64,000 bases of DNA, taken from NCBI GenBank assembly GCA_910589125.1, contig CAJURX010000002.1, positions 156,980 to 220,979 on the forward strand. Direction: 5' to 3'. Of the stretch, positions 14,711-23,991 are shown one piece after another. A program made the translations under genes and the position numbers. The stretch comes from an uncultured Eggerthellaceae bacterium (GTDB lineage Bacteria; Actinomycetota; Coriobacteriia; Coriobacteriales; Eggerthellaceae). The notes beneath the pieces were generated by a model. That model saw only the letters and a program-made list of their open reading frames with translations. It had not been told where the DNA came from and made no database searches. The first letter of the stretch is position 1, and each line of letters begins with the position of its first letter.

Positions 14711-17113
14711 ATGAGTGACATGACTTCTACAGATCCCTCCTTGCCCCGAGGCCTCACCACCGCAGAGGTGGTGGCGCTCAAAGAAGCGGGCAAGGTCAAC
14801 GCTGACGCATCCATCCGCTCGCGCTCCCTGAGGGAGATCGCGCGCGACAACATCTGCACGCTCTTCAACCTCGTGAACCTGATCTTGGCGGTGCTCGTAT
14901 TCCTTACGGGCTCCTACAAGAACATGCTCTTCATGGGCGTCATCCTGGTCAATGTGCTGATCGGCATCGTGCAGGAGGTCAGGTCGAAGCAGCTGACGGA
15001 CAAGCTCTCCATCGTCGTAGCTGCCCATGTGGATGCCGTGCGCGACGGCTCCCTTGCGAGCATCGCCGTGGACGACATCGTGCAAGGTGACATCATCCGC
15101 CTCTCTCGCGGTGACCAAGTGCCCGCCGACGCCGAAGTGGTCTCGGGCACCTGTAACGCGAACGAGAGCCTGCTCACCGGCGAGAGCAAGCTGGTGCCGA
15201 AAGCCGCTGGCGATGAGCTGATGAGCGGCTCCTTCGTGAACTCCGGTGTCGTGTTCGCCCGCGTGATCCACGTGGGAGCCGATAACTATGCGGCCAAGAT
15301 CACCGCACAGGCCAAGGAGCACAAGGTCGTCAACTCTGAGATCATGCGCTCCGTCAACGGCATCGTGAAGTACGTGAGCATCGCGCTCTTCCCCGTGGGC
15401 ATCCTCCTGTTCGCCAGCCAGTTCTACTTGCAGGGCGTCGACTGGCGAAGCGGCGTCCTCTCCACCACCTCGGCGCTCGTGGGCATGATCCCCGAGGGCC
15501 TCATCCTGCTCACCTCCACCGTGCTGGCCGTAGCGGTCATCCGCCTGTCGCGACACAAGGTGCTGGTCCAGCAGCTCTACTGCATCGAGACCCTTGCGCG
15601 CGTGGATGTGCTCTGCCTGGACAAGACCGGCACCATCACTACCGGCCATATGAAGGTGTCGGACGTCACGGGTCTGGATGGCACGCAGGCAGGCGCGAAC
15701 GCGGCGCTCGAAGCCGCGGCAGCCATCGCATGCACGGACCCCGACCCGAACGACACCGCAGACGCCATCCGCGCCTACGTGGACGCCACCCAAGAGAGCA
15801 CCAAGGACAACCTTGCCGCTCTGGGAGAAGGTGCGCGCTCGATCCCCTTCTCCTCTGACACGAAGCTCTCTGGCGTGGTGCTGCCTGATGGGAGAGCGTT
15901 CGCCATGGGCGCTGTTCAGTTCGTCTTGGCCGACGCACCCGATGCGCTCCAGCGCGTCCTCCCCAAGGCTGAGGAGCTGGCTGAAGAAGCGCGTGTGCTC
16001 CTCGTGGCACGGGTACCTGGATTCGACGCAGAGGGACGCATCGAAGGAGCACCCGAACCGCTCGGATTCCTCATGCTCGAGGACGAGATCCGCTCCACCG
16101 CCAAGCAGACCATCCAATACTTCATCGAGCAAGGCGTGGCGCTCAAGGTGATCTCAGGGGACGATCCGCACACGGTCTCCGCCATCGCCGCGCGCGTGGG
16201 CGTGCCCAACGCAGAGCGCTTCATCGATTGCTCCACGCTCGAGACGCAGGAGGATATCGAACACGCCATATCCGAGAACAGCGTGTTCGGTCGCGTGCGC
16301 CCTGAGCAGAAGAAGGCATTCGTGCTAGCTCTCCAGAAGGCAGGGCACACCGTGGCCATGACGGGTGACGGCGTGAACGACGTGCTGGCGCTCAAGGCAG
16401 CCGATTGCAGCGTTGCCATGGCATCCGGCTCTGATGCGGCACGCAACGTGGCGCAGCTCGTGCTGGTGAACAACGACTTCGCATCCATGCCCGAGGTGGT
16501 GGCCGAAGGACGGCGCTCCATCAACAACCTCCAGCGCTCTGCCTCGTTGTTCCTCGTCAAGACGCTCTTCTCCATCGCCATGGCCGTGCTCTTCATCTTC
16601 TTGCCGTGGCAATACCCCTTCATGCCCATCCAGATGACGCTCATCAGCGCATTCACCATCGGCCTGCCCTCGTTCGTGCTGGCGCTCGAACCCAATCATG
16701 ACCTGGTGCGCGGTCACTTCCTGAAGAACTGCATCGTGCGCTCCATACCGGGCGCCATCTGCGTGCTCTGCTCCATCATCGCCGTCAATGTCGTGGGCTA
16801 TCTCGGATTCGACCTGGATTACGCACAGGTCTCCACCATGTGCGTGCTGATCACATCCCTCATCGGCGTGATGCTGGTCATCCGCCTGTCGCTGCCCTAC
16901 ACCCCGCTGCGCGCCGCGCTCCTTGTCGTGGTGCTGAGCGGTCTCATCCTCGGCTGCACGGCATTCAGCTGGTTCTTCAGCATCGCGGCCATGACCGAGC
17001 CCATGTGGTGGATGCTCGCCATCATCGGCGCGATCGACATCGTGGCATTCCAGCTGCTCTACAACGCATTCAGCCGCATGTCGCTTCCCGAGCTCCCAAC
17101 GAAGGCTGCGTGA
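14711..17113 (+). CDS. CtpE-like cation-transporting P-type ATPase
   Basis: 800 residues. P2-type layout: GLTTAEVVALKEAGK N-terminal segment, membrane pair, actuator loop with LTGES (about 155-159), the PEG motif in MIPEGL, phosphorylation site CLDKTGT (about 305-311), hinge TGDGVNDVLALKAADC, then a six-helix C-terminal membrane region. The pattern and the loop sequences closely resemble mycobacterial CtpE, reported to take up calcium, rather than Cu/Zn-type pumps (no CPC motif, no N-terminal metal-binding domain). The ATG at 14711 is the first start that fits the family N-terminus; no ribosome site precedes it. Although next to feo, it is divergently oriented and has its own putative promoter. 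Confidence 0.9.
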   Translation: MSDMTSTDPSLPRGLTTAEVVALKEAGKVNADASIRSRSLREIARDNICTLFNLVNLILAVLVFLTGSYKNMLFMGVILVNVLIGIVQEVRSKQLTDKLSIVVAAHVDAVRDGSLASIAVDDIVQGDIIRLSRGDQVPADAEVVSGTCNANESLLTGESKLVPKAAGDELMSGSFVNSGVVFARVIHVGADNYAAKITAQAKEHKVVNSEIMRSVNGIVKYVSIALFPVGILLFASQFYLQGVDWRSGVLSTTSALVGMIPEGLILLTSTVLAVAVIRLSRHKVLVQQLYCIETLARVDVLCLDKTGTITTGHMKVSDVTGLDGTQAGANAALEAAAAIACTDPDPNDTADAIRAYVDATQESTKDNLAALGEGARSIPFSSDTKLSGVVLPDGRAFAMGAVQFVLADAPDALQRVLPKAEELAEEARVLLVARVPGFDAEGRIEGAPEPLGFLMLEDEIRSTAKQTIQYFIEQGVALKVISGDDPHTVSAIAARVGVPNAERFIDCSTLETQEDIEHAISENSVFGRVRPEQKKAFVLALQKAGHTVAMTGDGVNDVLALKAADCSVAMASGSDAARNVAQLVLVNNDFASMPEVVAEGRRSINNLQRSASLFLVKTLFSIAMAVLFIFLPWQYPFMPIQMTLISAFTIGLPSFVLALEPNHDLVRGHFLKNCIVRSIPGAICVLCSIIAVNVVGYLGFDLDYAQVSTMCVLITSLIGVMLVIRLSLPYTPLRAALLVVVLSGLILGCTAFSWFFSIAAMTEPMWWMLAIIGAIDIVAFQLLYNAFSRMSLPELPTKAA

Positions 17114-17159
17114 TCTGCGCCTGTCCCCCTTGGCTGCTCGTAGGGGGGGGCGCATCACG
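17109..17159 (+). terminator. Long hairpin at the end of the P-ATPase gene
   Basis: CGTGAT-ct-GCGCC (17109-17121, overlapping the stop codon) pairs with GGCGCATCACG (17149-17159), with an inner CCCCC/GGGGG stem. There is no T-tract. Confidence 0.5.
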
Positions 17160-17211
17160 GCTACCCCAGCCACACTGCCCTGAGGATGCTCCAAGGTGCG
17201 CGCATTCATCG

Positions 17212-17217
17212 TATAAT
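17212..17217 (+). promoter_or_regulatory. Perfect -10 box TATAAT upstream of MprF-like gene
   Basis: TATAAT at 17212-17217 lies 35 nt before the TTG start at 17253. The -35 region (about 17189-17195) is poor. Confidence 0.5.
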
Positions 17218-17252
17218 GACCCTCACCTGCTATCGGCTGTGAGGGGTTCCGT

Positions 17253-18875
17253 TTGAAGAAGGCGCTGCTGCTTGTCCTGGCCATAGTAGCGGTGTGCTTC
17301 ATCATCGCCAACGTGGACTACTTGGCAGATTTCCTCGATACCATGATGACGGGTGCGCTCATCCCCATGGTCATCGCCATCATCCTGATGCTCGGGCGCC
17401 ATTTCGTGCAAGCTGCCTCCTATGATGCAGCATTCGAGGCCGTAGGCCATGCCACGGGCTTCTGGCATAACGTGGTGCTCATCTTCTCGCTCGTGTTCAT
17501 CAATACGTTCTGCCTGTTCAGCGGTGCCACCGGTGTTGCGTTCATCATCGACGACGCTCATCGCGAAGGCTGCGACGCGGGCCAATCCACCGGCGGAGCC
17601 ATCCTGTCGCAGATCGGATACTTCGCAGCCGTGTTCGTGATATCGGTCATCGGATTCTTCACCATGCTGATATCCGGGCACATGAACACCGTATTCCTGA
17701 TCGGCGGCCTGGCGCTCGCAGGCGTCCTGGTCATCCTCTCCAGCTTGTTCTTCGTGGGCCACCTGAGGCCGCGCATCCTCTATCGGATCTTCCTCACCCT
17801 CGAGAAGCTGATCGACAAGGTCATCGGCCTCATCAAGCACTCGCTCAAGCCGAGCTGGGGACGGAACATGGCGCACTCCTTCGTCGCCACTTCCGATCTC
17901 TTGGCGAAGAACCCGAAGGGCACCGTCATCACCGTTGCATATGCATCCTTCTCCGCCATCCTGAACATGGCATGCCTCGTAGCCATCGGCTACGCATTCG
18001 GATTCGAGAACGTGGAGGCGCTGGTCGCTGCGTTCGCCGTGGGAGCCATCAGCGTCATCCTGAGCCCCACCCCTCAGGGCGTGGGCGTGGTGGAGGCCAT
18101 GATCACGGCCATCCTCACGGCCTATGGGTGCAGCGTCGCCACGGCTGCCGCGATCGCGCTGGTCTACCGCGGCGTGATGTTCTGGATCCCGTTCTGCATC
18201 GGCGCGGTCCTGCTCTCTCAGGCAGGATTCTTCAAGTCGAAGCGATCCGCCACGGAGATGCAGCGCCATAAGGACATCGCCTGGCTCTCAGGCACACTGG
18301 TGTTCTTGGTGGGCGCCGTGAACATCGGGGCCGTGTTCTTCCCTGACGCATTCACGCCCTACACCATGCTCACCTCATGGATCGACATGAGCTCGCTCGT
18401 CGTGGGCATCCCGCTCATCCTGAGCTCGATCGTGCTCATCATCTGCGCCGTGGGCCTCATCCTCCGATTCCGAACAGCGTGGGCCATCACCATCTGCGCG
18501 CTCATCCTCATCGGCGGGTGCGAGTTCCTGTTCCAAGGCACATGGCAGGTAGGCATCGCATGCCTCGTGCTGTTCGCATGGCTCTTCTGGAAGCGCGCAG
18601 CATTCGACCGACCCTTCTCCTATGAGGCCATCCAGGCTGATATCGCCGCAGCGAAGCTCAAGCGGGCCCGCAAGAGAGCATCGCACACCTCAGGGCAGGA
18701 CGTGTCGAAGACGGCAGATGCTACCGATGCAGCCACCGAGCAGAACGTGAGCACCATGAGCGTTGATGAGGCCGCCGCTGACGGAGATGCCACTGATGAG
18801 GTCACCTGGGAGGAGCAAGCCAACCGCGGCAAGGAGATCGGCCAGCAATTCATGGAGGGCCAGCTCTCTCGGTGA
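17253..18875 (+). CDS. MprF N-terminal-like integral membrane protein (UPF0104 / LPG_synthase_TM family)
   Basis: 540 residues with about 10-12 hydrophobic segments. The family mark near the middle, SPTPQGVGVVEAM, corresponds to the conserved PxPGGxGxxE motif of the MprF flippase-like membrane domain. The aminoacyl-phosphatidylglycerol synthase domain of full MprF is absent; the last about 90 residues are a charged cytoplasmic tail rich in Ala, Asp and Thr. It probably moves a lipid or lipid-linked substrate across the cell membrane; the substrate is unknown. The start is TTG, with GAGGGG 6 nt upstream and a TATAAT promoter box 35 nt further up. Confidence 0.82.
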   Translation: MKKALLLVLAIVAVCFIIANVDYLADFLDTMMTGALIPMVIAIILMLGRHFVQAASYDAAFEAVGHATGFWHNVVLIFSLVFINTFCLFSGATGVAFIIDDAHREGCDAGQSTGGAILSQIGYFAAVFVISVIGFFTMLISGHMNTVFLIGGLALAGVLVILSSLFFVGHLRPRILYRIFLTLEKLIDKVIGLIKHSLKPSWGRNMAHSFVATSDLLAKNPKGTVITVAYASFSAILNMACLVAIGYAFGFENVEALVAAFAVGAISVILSPTPQGVGVVEAMITAILTAYGCSVATAAAIALVYRGVMFWIPFCIGAVLLSQAGFFKSKRSATEMQRHKDIAWLSGTLVFLVGAVNIGAVFFPDAFTPYTMLTSWIDMSSLVVGIPLILSSIVLIICAVGLILRFRTAWAITICALILIGGCEFLFQGTWQVGIACLVLFAWLFWKRAAFDRPFSYEAIQADIAAAKLKRARKRASHTSGQDVSKTADATDAATEQNVSTMSVDEAAADGDATDEVTWEEQANRGKEIGQQFMEGQLSR

Positions 18876-18960
18876 GCCTGGACGCCTGGGATCCGCTCTC
18901 GCTCAGAGAGGATCCAACGAGGGTCCAACAGCGAATGGCACACGGCTATGCAACAAGGCG

Positions 18961-18989
18961 TTCCCTGTCGCATCCATCTGTGCTATCAT
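18961..18989 (+). promoter_or_regulatory. Candidate tRNA promoter
   Basis: TTCCCT and TATCAT (18984-18989) are separated by 17 bp; the tRNA begins 15 nt after the -10 box. The -35 is weak. Confidence 0.4.
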
Positions 18990-19004
18990 AGCCACCGCAC
19001 TTTT

Positions 19005-19081
19005 CGGGTTGTGGCTCAGCTTGGTAGAGCGCTGCGTTCGGGACGCAGAGGCCGCAGGTTCAAATCCTGTCAACCCGACCA
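19005..19081 (+). tRNA. tRNA-Pro, anticodon CGG
   Basis: Full cloverleaf: acceptor CGGGTTG/CAACCCG, D arm GGCTCAGCTTGGTAGAGC, anticodon stem CTGCG/CGCAG around loop TTCGGGA (anticodon CGG, reading CCG), and T arm with GGTTCAAATCC. Discriminator A and an encoded CCA (19079-19081) are present. A hairpin (AGACCCGTTG with CAGCGGGTCT, about 19089-19114) follows and may end the transcript. Confidence 0.97.
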
Positions 19082-19155
19082 TGCATGCTAAGACCCGTTG
19101 CCCATGGCAGCGGGTCTATTCACAGATGGGGACCTTGGATAGGAGCTGTGCAACC

Positions 19156-21207
19156 ATGCTCAGTGAGACGTTGACCGACCACCTTCCCTCTCCCCGCTCC
19201 CGCACCCTCATCACGGCAGGCATCCTCGCCATCATCGGCATGATCTTCGCACGATATGCCGTGCCCTTCGCCTTCCAGTATTCCATGAGCTTCTTGCCCA
19301 TGGTCGTTGCCGCTGCCCTGTTCTGGCTCTATGCGAAGAAGCTCACCTTCATCCTCCAGCAGTCGCGCGACAACCTGCGCCTCACCATCGTATCGGCCCT
19401 CACTGCGCTCCTGTTCTCGCTGCTCCTCGTCATCGGATCGTGGAGCATCTGCGACGACAGCGGCGCTCTCGGCCCGATGCACATCGTCGCCACCATCATC
19501 AATGGCATCCCCCTCTATGCGCTGATCATCTTGCTGATGAGGTGGCTGGACCAGCGAGGCATGAAGATGGAGGCTGCACGGAGCGTAAGCGCACCTTGCA
19601 CGGCGAGCGCTCGCAAACGCACCGTCATCATCTTCCTCACGCTGCTCATCTGCTGGCTGCCGGTATTCCTCGCAGCATTCCCTGGCTTCTTCACCTGCGA
19701 CATGACCACGAGCGAGCACGCAGAGTACACCCAATACATCGAAGGCGAGCTCAATGCCGAATATCCCACCCTCCACGTCCTCCTGCTCGGATCCATCATC
19801 ACGTTCGTGAGCGACCTCATCGGCAGCTTCAACTCAGGAGTGGCGGCATTCATCATCCTCCAAGCGCTCATGGTCAGTGCCATCTTCACCTTCATCGTGA
19901 ACCGCATCGCCCAAGCCACGCGCTCGCGCCTCTTCACCATCTTGACGGTGGCCTATCTCGCCCTCGATCCCATCATCTCCATCTTCGTGGTATGCACCAC
20001 GAGAGATACGCCCTTCTCTGCATTCACCGTCCTGTTGGCCATCCTGCTGTTCGTGTGGTTCGATCGCAACCGCAAGCGTGCGACGGATGCGGAAGCTCAA
20101 GCCAGACGACCAGAGGCATCGGACACGCAGGCGAAAGAGCGATGGAAGCTCCTTGCAGCCATAGCGCTCACCTCGCTCGCGGTCTGCTTCTTCCGACCCA
20201 ATGGCATCATCGCCATCATCGTGCTCATCCCGTTCCTCATCCTGTTCGAGCGCGGCGCACGAGCGCGCGTCCAGATGGGCGCCACCTGCGCCGCCATCCT
20301 CGCAGCTTGTTGGCTCTGGTTCGGACCGATAGCAGGCGCTCTGGGAGTGCAGCCCTCCCCCACAGCACGCCTGCTCGTGCTGTCGCTTCCTGCTCAGCAG
20401 ATCACCTATGTGGTGGAGGAGGGGGATCTCCTGCTCAGTGAGAGCGCGATGCTGGAAGCAGCCGGTTTCGGCGAGGTGAACGAAGACGGCGCGGCAGCAT
20501 TCTGGCCACGCGATCCCCAGCTAGCCGACTCCGCCCGCCGCAACCTGGCCGCTATGAGCACGCCTGACGTGATCGAGGCATACATCACGCTCGGTCTCAA
20601 CCATCCCGAGGAATACTTCCAAGCGTTCATCGACCAAACGCAGGCCGCTTGGAACCCCTATGCCTATGGACGCATCTATGACGGCAGCGTATATGCCGGA
20701 AGCCAGACCTCCGTATTCAGCTTCAGCTGGGATCTTCCGTCCACCTCTCAAACGCTGCTCCCGCCTCTCTATGAAGCGCTCCGGTCGGTATCGCGCACGC
20801 TCGATGTGCAGAACGTGCCGCTCTTCTCCTTGCTCCTCTCGCTGCCGTTCTATCTCTGGATCGTGATCCTCCTCATCGCACGCGCCATCATCACGCTCGA
20901 TCGGCGCATCGCTGCACCCTGCATCCTCTTCGCCATGCTGACCATCACGGTGTTCTTCGGACCGTGCGAGCAGTTCCGCTATTACCTGTTCCTGTTCTTC
21001 GGCTTGCCGATCATGCTGATGCTCCTCGCGCAGGGCCGGGCGGCCAATATCGGCGGATGCCCCGGATGCCATTCAGATGAGAGGATCTTCGTAGGTGCTA
21101 GCTTTGCCAGCACAACCGTGCGCGATACCAGTCACAGGCAAGCTGCGCCCCTACAGCATCGTGTTGCCGCATACCAGGAAGCCGACGCTGACGAGGACCC
21201 CTCGTAG
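19156..21207 (+). CDS. DUF6020-type multi-pass membrane protein
   Basis: 683 residues with about a dozen membrane segments. Conserved-looking loops include FPGFFTCDMTTSEHAEYTQ after the fourth segment, CTTRDTPFSAF and FFRPNGIIAI, the pattern of large glycosyltransferase-like membrane proteins (GT-C type) grouped as DUF6020. An Asp in the first large outside loop (CDMTT) is where GT-C enzymes carry their catalytic acid. It may transfer a sugar from a lipid carrier during envelope polymer synthesis; this is inferred from fold alone. The ATG at 19156 has AGGAG 10 nt upstream; a longer frame back to 18763 would run through the tRNA gene. The last 50 residues (after LLAQGRAANIGG) look like an added soluble tail. 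Confidence 0.75.
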   Translation: MLSETLTDHLPSPRSRTLITAGILAIIGMIFARYAVPFAFQYSMSFLPMVVAAALFWLYAKKLTFILQQSRDNLRLTIVSALTALLFSLLLVIGSWSICDDSGALGPMHIVATIINGIPLYALIILLMRWLDQRGMKMEAARSVSAPCTASARKRTVIIFLTLLICWLPVFLAAFPGFFTCDMTTSEHAEYTQYIEGELNAEYPTLHVLLLGSIITFVSDLIGSFNSGVAAFIILQALMVSAIFTFIVNRIAQATRSRLFTILTVAYLALDPIISIFVVCTTRDTPFSAFTVLLAILLFVWFDRNRKRATDAEAQARRPEASDTQAKERWKLLAAIALTSLAVCFFRPNGIIAIIVLIPFLILFERGARARVQMGATCAAILAACWLWFGPIAGALGVQPSPTARLLVLSLPAQQITYVVEEGDLLLSESAMLEAAGFGEVNEDGAAAFWPRDPQLADSARRNLAAMSTPDVIEAYITLGLNHPEEYFQAFIDQTQAAWNPYAYGRIYDGSVYAGSQTSVFSFSWDLPSTSQTLLPPLYEALRSVSRTLDVQNVPLFSLLLSLPFYLWIVILLIARAIITLDRRIAAPCILFAMLTITVFFGPCEQFRYYLFLFFGLPIMLMLLAQGRAANIGGCPGCHSDERIFVGASFASTTVRDTSHRQAAPLQHRVAAYQEADADEDPS

Positions 21208-21274
21208 GGCGCACTTCAGGTGAGCCCGTAACGCCCTGCCCCCCTGCGCACCCACAGGAATGCCCTCCAACGAC

Positions 21275-21303
21275 AAGGGACCGCAGATGATCTGCGGTCC
21301 CTT
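21275..21303. terminator. Strong bidirectional hairpin between convergent genes
   Basis: AAGGGACCGCAGA (21275-21287) pairs perfectly with TCTGCGGTCCCTT (21291-21303), a 13-bp stem with a 3-nt loop, between the DUF6020 gene and purH. T-tracts are minimal. Confidence 0.7.
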
Positions 21304-21419
21304 GCGCATCCAGCCTGGGATATCGCTTGGTGACGTCAGCCTGCAGGCGAACTGCGACCTGACGCAAAGCCCTTGCAGGGGCATGCGAGTCGCGATCGAG
21401 TTGCGGTCGCCCCGAATCC

Positions 21420-22991
21420 CTAATGCCTGAAGTGACGGTGTCCCGTGAACACCAGCGCAACGCCCTTCTCGTTCGCAGCCTGGATGACCTCCTCGTCGCG
21501 GATGGAGCCGCCCGGCTCGATCACGGCCACCACGCCCGCATCAGCAAGCACATCGAATCCGTCGCGGAATGGGAAGAACGCATCCGATGCAGCAACGGCG
21601 CCCTTCGCCTTGTCCCCTGCCTGCTCCACGGCGATGCGCGCAGAATTGACGCGATTCGGCTGACCACCGCCCGCGCCCACGCTCGCGTTATCCTTCGCGA
21701 TCAGGATGGCGTTCGATTTCACCGACTTCACCGCACGCCAGGCGAACATGAGCTCTTCCATCTGCTCAGGCGTGGGCTGCACCTCCCCAGCAACGGTGAA
21801 CGACTCCGCATCCTCTGACACGGAGTCGCTGACCTGCGCGAGCAGGCCGCCCTCCACGCTGCGGTACTCCGCAACCGCGCCGGGAGCATTCACACCACCC
21901 GTTGCGAGCAGACGGCAATTCGGCTTGCTGGCATACATCTCGCATGCATCCCCTGAGAACTCAGGTGCCACGATGGCCTCCACGAACTGCTTGTTCTCGA
22001 AGATGGCCACCACGGTCTCACCTGTGACGGGACGATTGAACGCCATCACGCCGCCGTACGCAGAGACCGGATCGCACTCATGCGCACGCTTGTAGGCGGT
22101 CGTCACATCACCATCCACGCACACGCCGCACGGCGTCAGGTGCTTCACGATGACGCATGCAGGCTCCTCGTATTCGCGCACGGCCGCCCATGCAGCATCA
22201 AGATCGAGATAGTTGTTATACGAGAGCTCCTTGCCCTGGAGCTGAAGCGCATGCGCGAGCGTGGTGTCCGCATTCGGATAGTCATCGAGCGCATAGAACG
22301 CCGCTGCCTGATGCGGATTCTCGCCATAGCGCAGGTCCTGCTTCTTGGTGAGGCCCAGCTCGACAGCGGGCGCGAACAAGGCAGCCTCTCCATCTTGCTG
22401 CTCGCCCATCCACCGAGCGATGGCACCATCATAGGCCGCTGTGGTAGCGAACACCTGCAGCGCCAATGCCTGGCGCGTATCGAAGCTCGTCCGACCGTCG
22501 AGCTCGCGCATCTCGTCCAGGATGTCCCCATAGCTCGCAGGATCGGTGACCACCGTCACGCTGGCGAAGTTCTTCGCTGCGGAGCGCAGCATGGACGGCC
22601 CTCCGATATCGATGTTCTCGATGCACTGCGCGAAGCCAGCACCTGAATCGACCGTCTTCTGGAATGCGTACAGGTTCACGACCACCATGTCGATCATCTC
22701 GATGCCATGCTCTGCTGCCTGGCTCATATGGGCCGCATCGTCGCGCTTCGCCAGAAGGCCGCCATGGACGCGCGGATGCAGCGTCTTGACGCGGCCGTCC
22801 ATCATCTCAGGGAACTGCGTGACCTCATCGATCGGTGTCACGGGGATTCCCGCATCGGCGATGGCGCGAGCCGTGCCGCCCGTCGAGATGATCTGACAGC
22901 CGAACTCATCCACCAGCGCTTTCGCGAAGTCCACTACGCCCGTCTTGTCCGTGACGGACATCAGCACTCGCTTGATCTGCGGATTCTCCAT
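21420..22991 (-). CDS. purH: Bifunctional AICAR transformylase / IMP cyclohydrolase
   Basis: 523 residues, normal length. It catalyses the last two steps of IMP synthesis. The N-terminal MGS-like cyclohydrolase domain (1-about 200) starts KRVLMSVTDKTGVVDFAK and includes STGGTARAIADAG and KTLHPRVHGGLLA. The transformylase domain follows, with DLRYGENPHQ, CVIVKHLTPCGV, and near the end AVKSVKSNAI and ASDAFFPFRDG. It ends the purM-purN-xdhC-purH run, 10 nt after xdhC. Confidence 0.98.
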   Translation of the reverse strand: MENPQIKRVLMSVTDKTGVVDFAKALVDEFGCQIISTGGTARAIADAGIPVTPIDEVTQFPEMMDGRVKTLHPRVHGGLLAKRDDAAHMSQAAEHGIEMIDMVVVNLYAFQKTVDSGAGFAQCIENIDIGGPSMLRSAAKNFASVTVVTDPASYGDILDEMRELDGRTSFDTRQALALQVFATTAAYDGAIARWMGEQQDGEAALFAPAVELGLTKKQDLRYGENPHQAAAFYALDDYPNADTTLAHALQLQGKELSYNNYLDLDAAWAAVREYEEPACVIVKHLTPCGVCVDGDVTTAYKRAHECDPVSAYGGVMAFNRPVTGETVVAIFENKQFVEAIVAPEFSGDACEMYASKPNCRLLATGGVNAPGAVAEYRSVEGGLLAQVSDSVSEDAESFTVAGEVQPTPEQMEELMFAWRAVKSVKSNAILIAKDNASVGAGGGQPNRVNSARIAVEQAGDKAKGAVAASDAFFPFRDGFDVLADAGVVAVIEPGGSIRDEEVIQAANEKGVALVFTGHRHFRH

Positions 22992-23001
22992 GGATGCTCT
23001 C

Positions 23002-23991
23002 CTACCTTCCCAGTGACTCCTCGTGGCGCTCCCGCGCCTCCTTGCTATACCGATCTTGATACCGAACGTCTATCAGCTCCGCCACGATGGCGATCGCCAG
23101 CTCAGCAGGCGTCTTCGCACCGAACTTGAGCCCGATCGGGCGCTTGATGCGCTCCCAATCCTCTTCCGTGATGCCAGCGCTCACCACGAGGTCATGCACC
23201 GTGGAGTTCTTGCCTGCGCACCCCATCATCCCAACATACCTCACGCCACCTTCGAGCGCCCAGATGCATCCTTCCGGATCGAACATGTGCCCGCGCGTGA
23301 GGACGCAGACGTAGTCGCTCGGAGATGCGCTCATGTTGGCGAGCTCATGGAAATCCCCGCCATGCAGCATCACGCGAGCAGCGTCGGGGAAGCGCTCCTC
23401 GTTGAGGTAGGCCGGATCGTAGTCGACCACCTTCACGTCGAATCCCACATGCTCAGCCAGCCGAGCCAGCTCCACCGCAACATCCGACGCCCCCAAGAGC
23501 CACACGCGCACCGATCCGAACAAGGGCACGCTCGTCCACGTGAGCCCCTCGAATTGCTGATTGTGCATGGAAGGGCCGCGCGTGACATCCTTCATCTGGA
23601 AAGCATCGCGAGCGCTGTATCCATGCGCTGCCACGATCTCCTTCGCATCGTTGCAGAAGAACAGGAACGAGTCCCCGTTCGCAGAGCCCTCATCACCGTA
23701 CTTCTTCGTGACCTCATTGTCGGTGTTCGCCATGGCCTGCACATCGTCATAGACCACTTTGAATCCGAGCCACGCCAGATCCCCCTCATCCATAGCCTGC
23801 AGCGCGCGGCTAAGGACCGGGATATCTGCCTGCGTGAGCGCATCTGCTATGACCGCGAGGGAGTCAGGGCCAAGATGGTCATTGCCTGCAGTAGCCTCTT
23901 CGGAGAAGGCGGGGAAGTCCTCGAGCGAGAGCGTGGGTGCACGCCCTGCCTCCAGGTCAGCTATGACAGCCTCCAGCGCTTCCCTTCTCAT
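23002..23991 (-). CDS. XdhC/CoxI-family protein
   Basis: 329 residues. XdhC proteins bind the molybdenum cofactor and assist its sulfuration and insertion into xanthine dehydrogenase-type enzymes. The C-terminal Rossmann-like domain is clear: VWLLGASDVAVELARLAEHVGFDVKVVDYD, in the usual GxGxVA position, then VLTRGHMFD, YVGMMGCAGK and IGLKFGAKTPAELAIAI. The N-terminal half matches the XdhC_CoxI region loosely. It overlaps purN by 4 nt (ATGA) and precedes purH by 10 nt, so it is embedded in a purine synthesis operon; no xanthine dehydrogenase gene lies in the window. The context suggests a purine-related hydroxylase elsewhere. Confidence 0.88.
   Translation of the reverse strand: MRREALEAVIADLEAGRAPTLSLEDFPAFSEEATAGNDHLGPDSLAVIADALTQADIPVLSRALQAMDEGDLAWLGFKVVYDDVQAMANTDNEVTKKYGDEGSANGDSFLFFCNDAKEIVAAHGYSARDAFQMKDVTRGPSMHNQQFEGLTWTSVPLFGSVRVWLLGASDVAVELARLAEHVGFDVKVVDYDPAYLNEERFPDAARVMLHGGDFHELANMSASPSDYVCVLTRGHMFDPEGCIWALEGGVRYVGMMGCAGKNSTVHDLVVSAGITEEDWERIKRPIGLKFGAKTPAELAIAIVAELIDVRYQDRYSKEARERHEESLGR

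Noticed and set aside
14591..16132. 513-codon open frame on the minus strand opposite the P-ATPase
   Set aside because: It is a mirror of the GC-rich codon pattern of the plus gene; composition is repetitive with no domain, while the plus strand has all P-ATPase motifs.
18763..19155. Upstream extension of the DUF6020 reading frame
   Set aside because: It would read through the tRNA-Pro gene; the ATG at 19156 has its own ribosome site.
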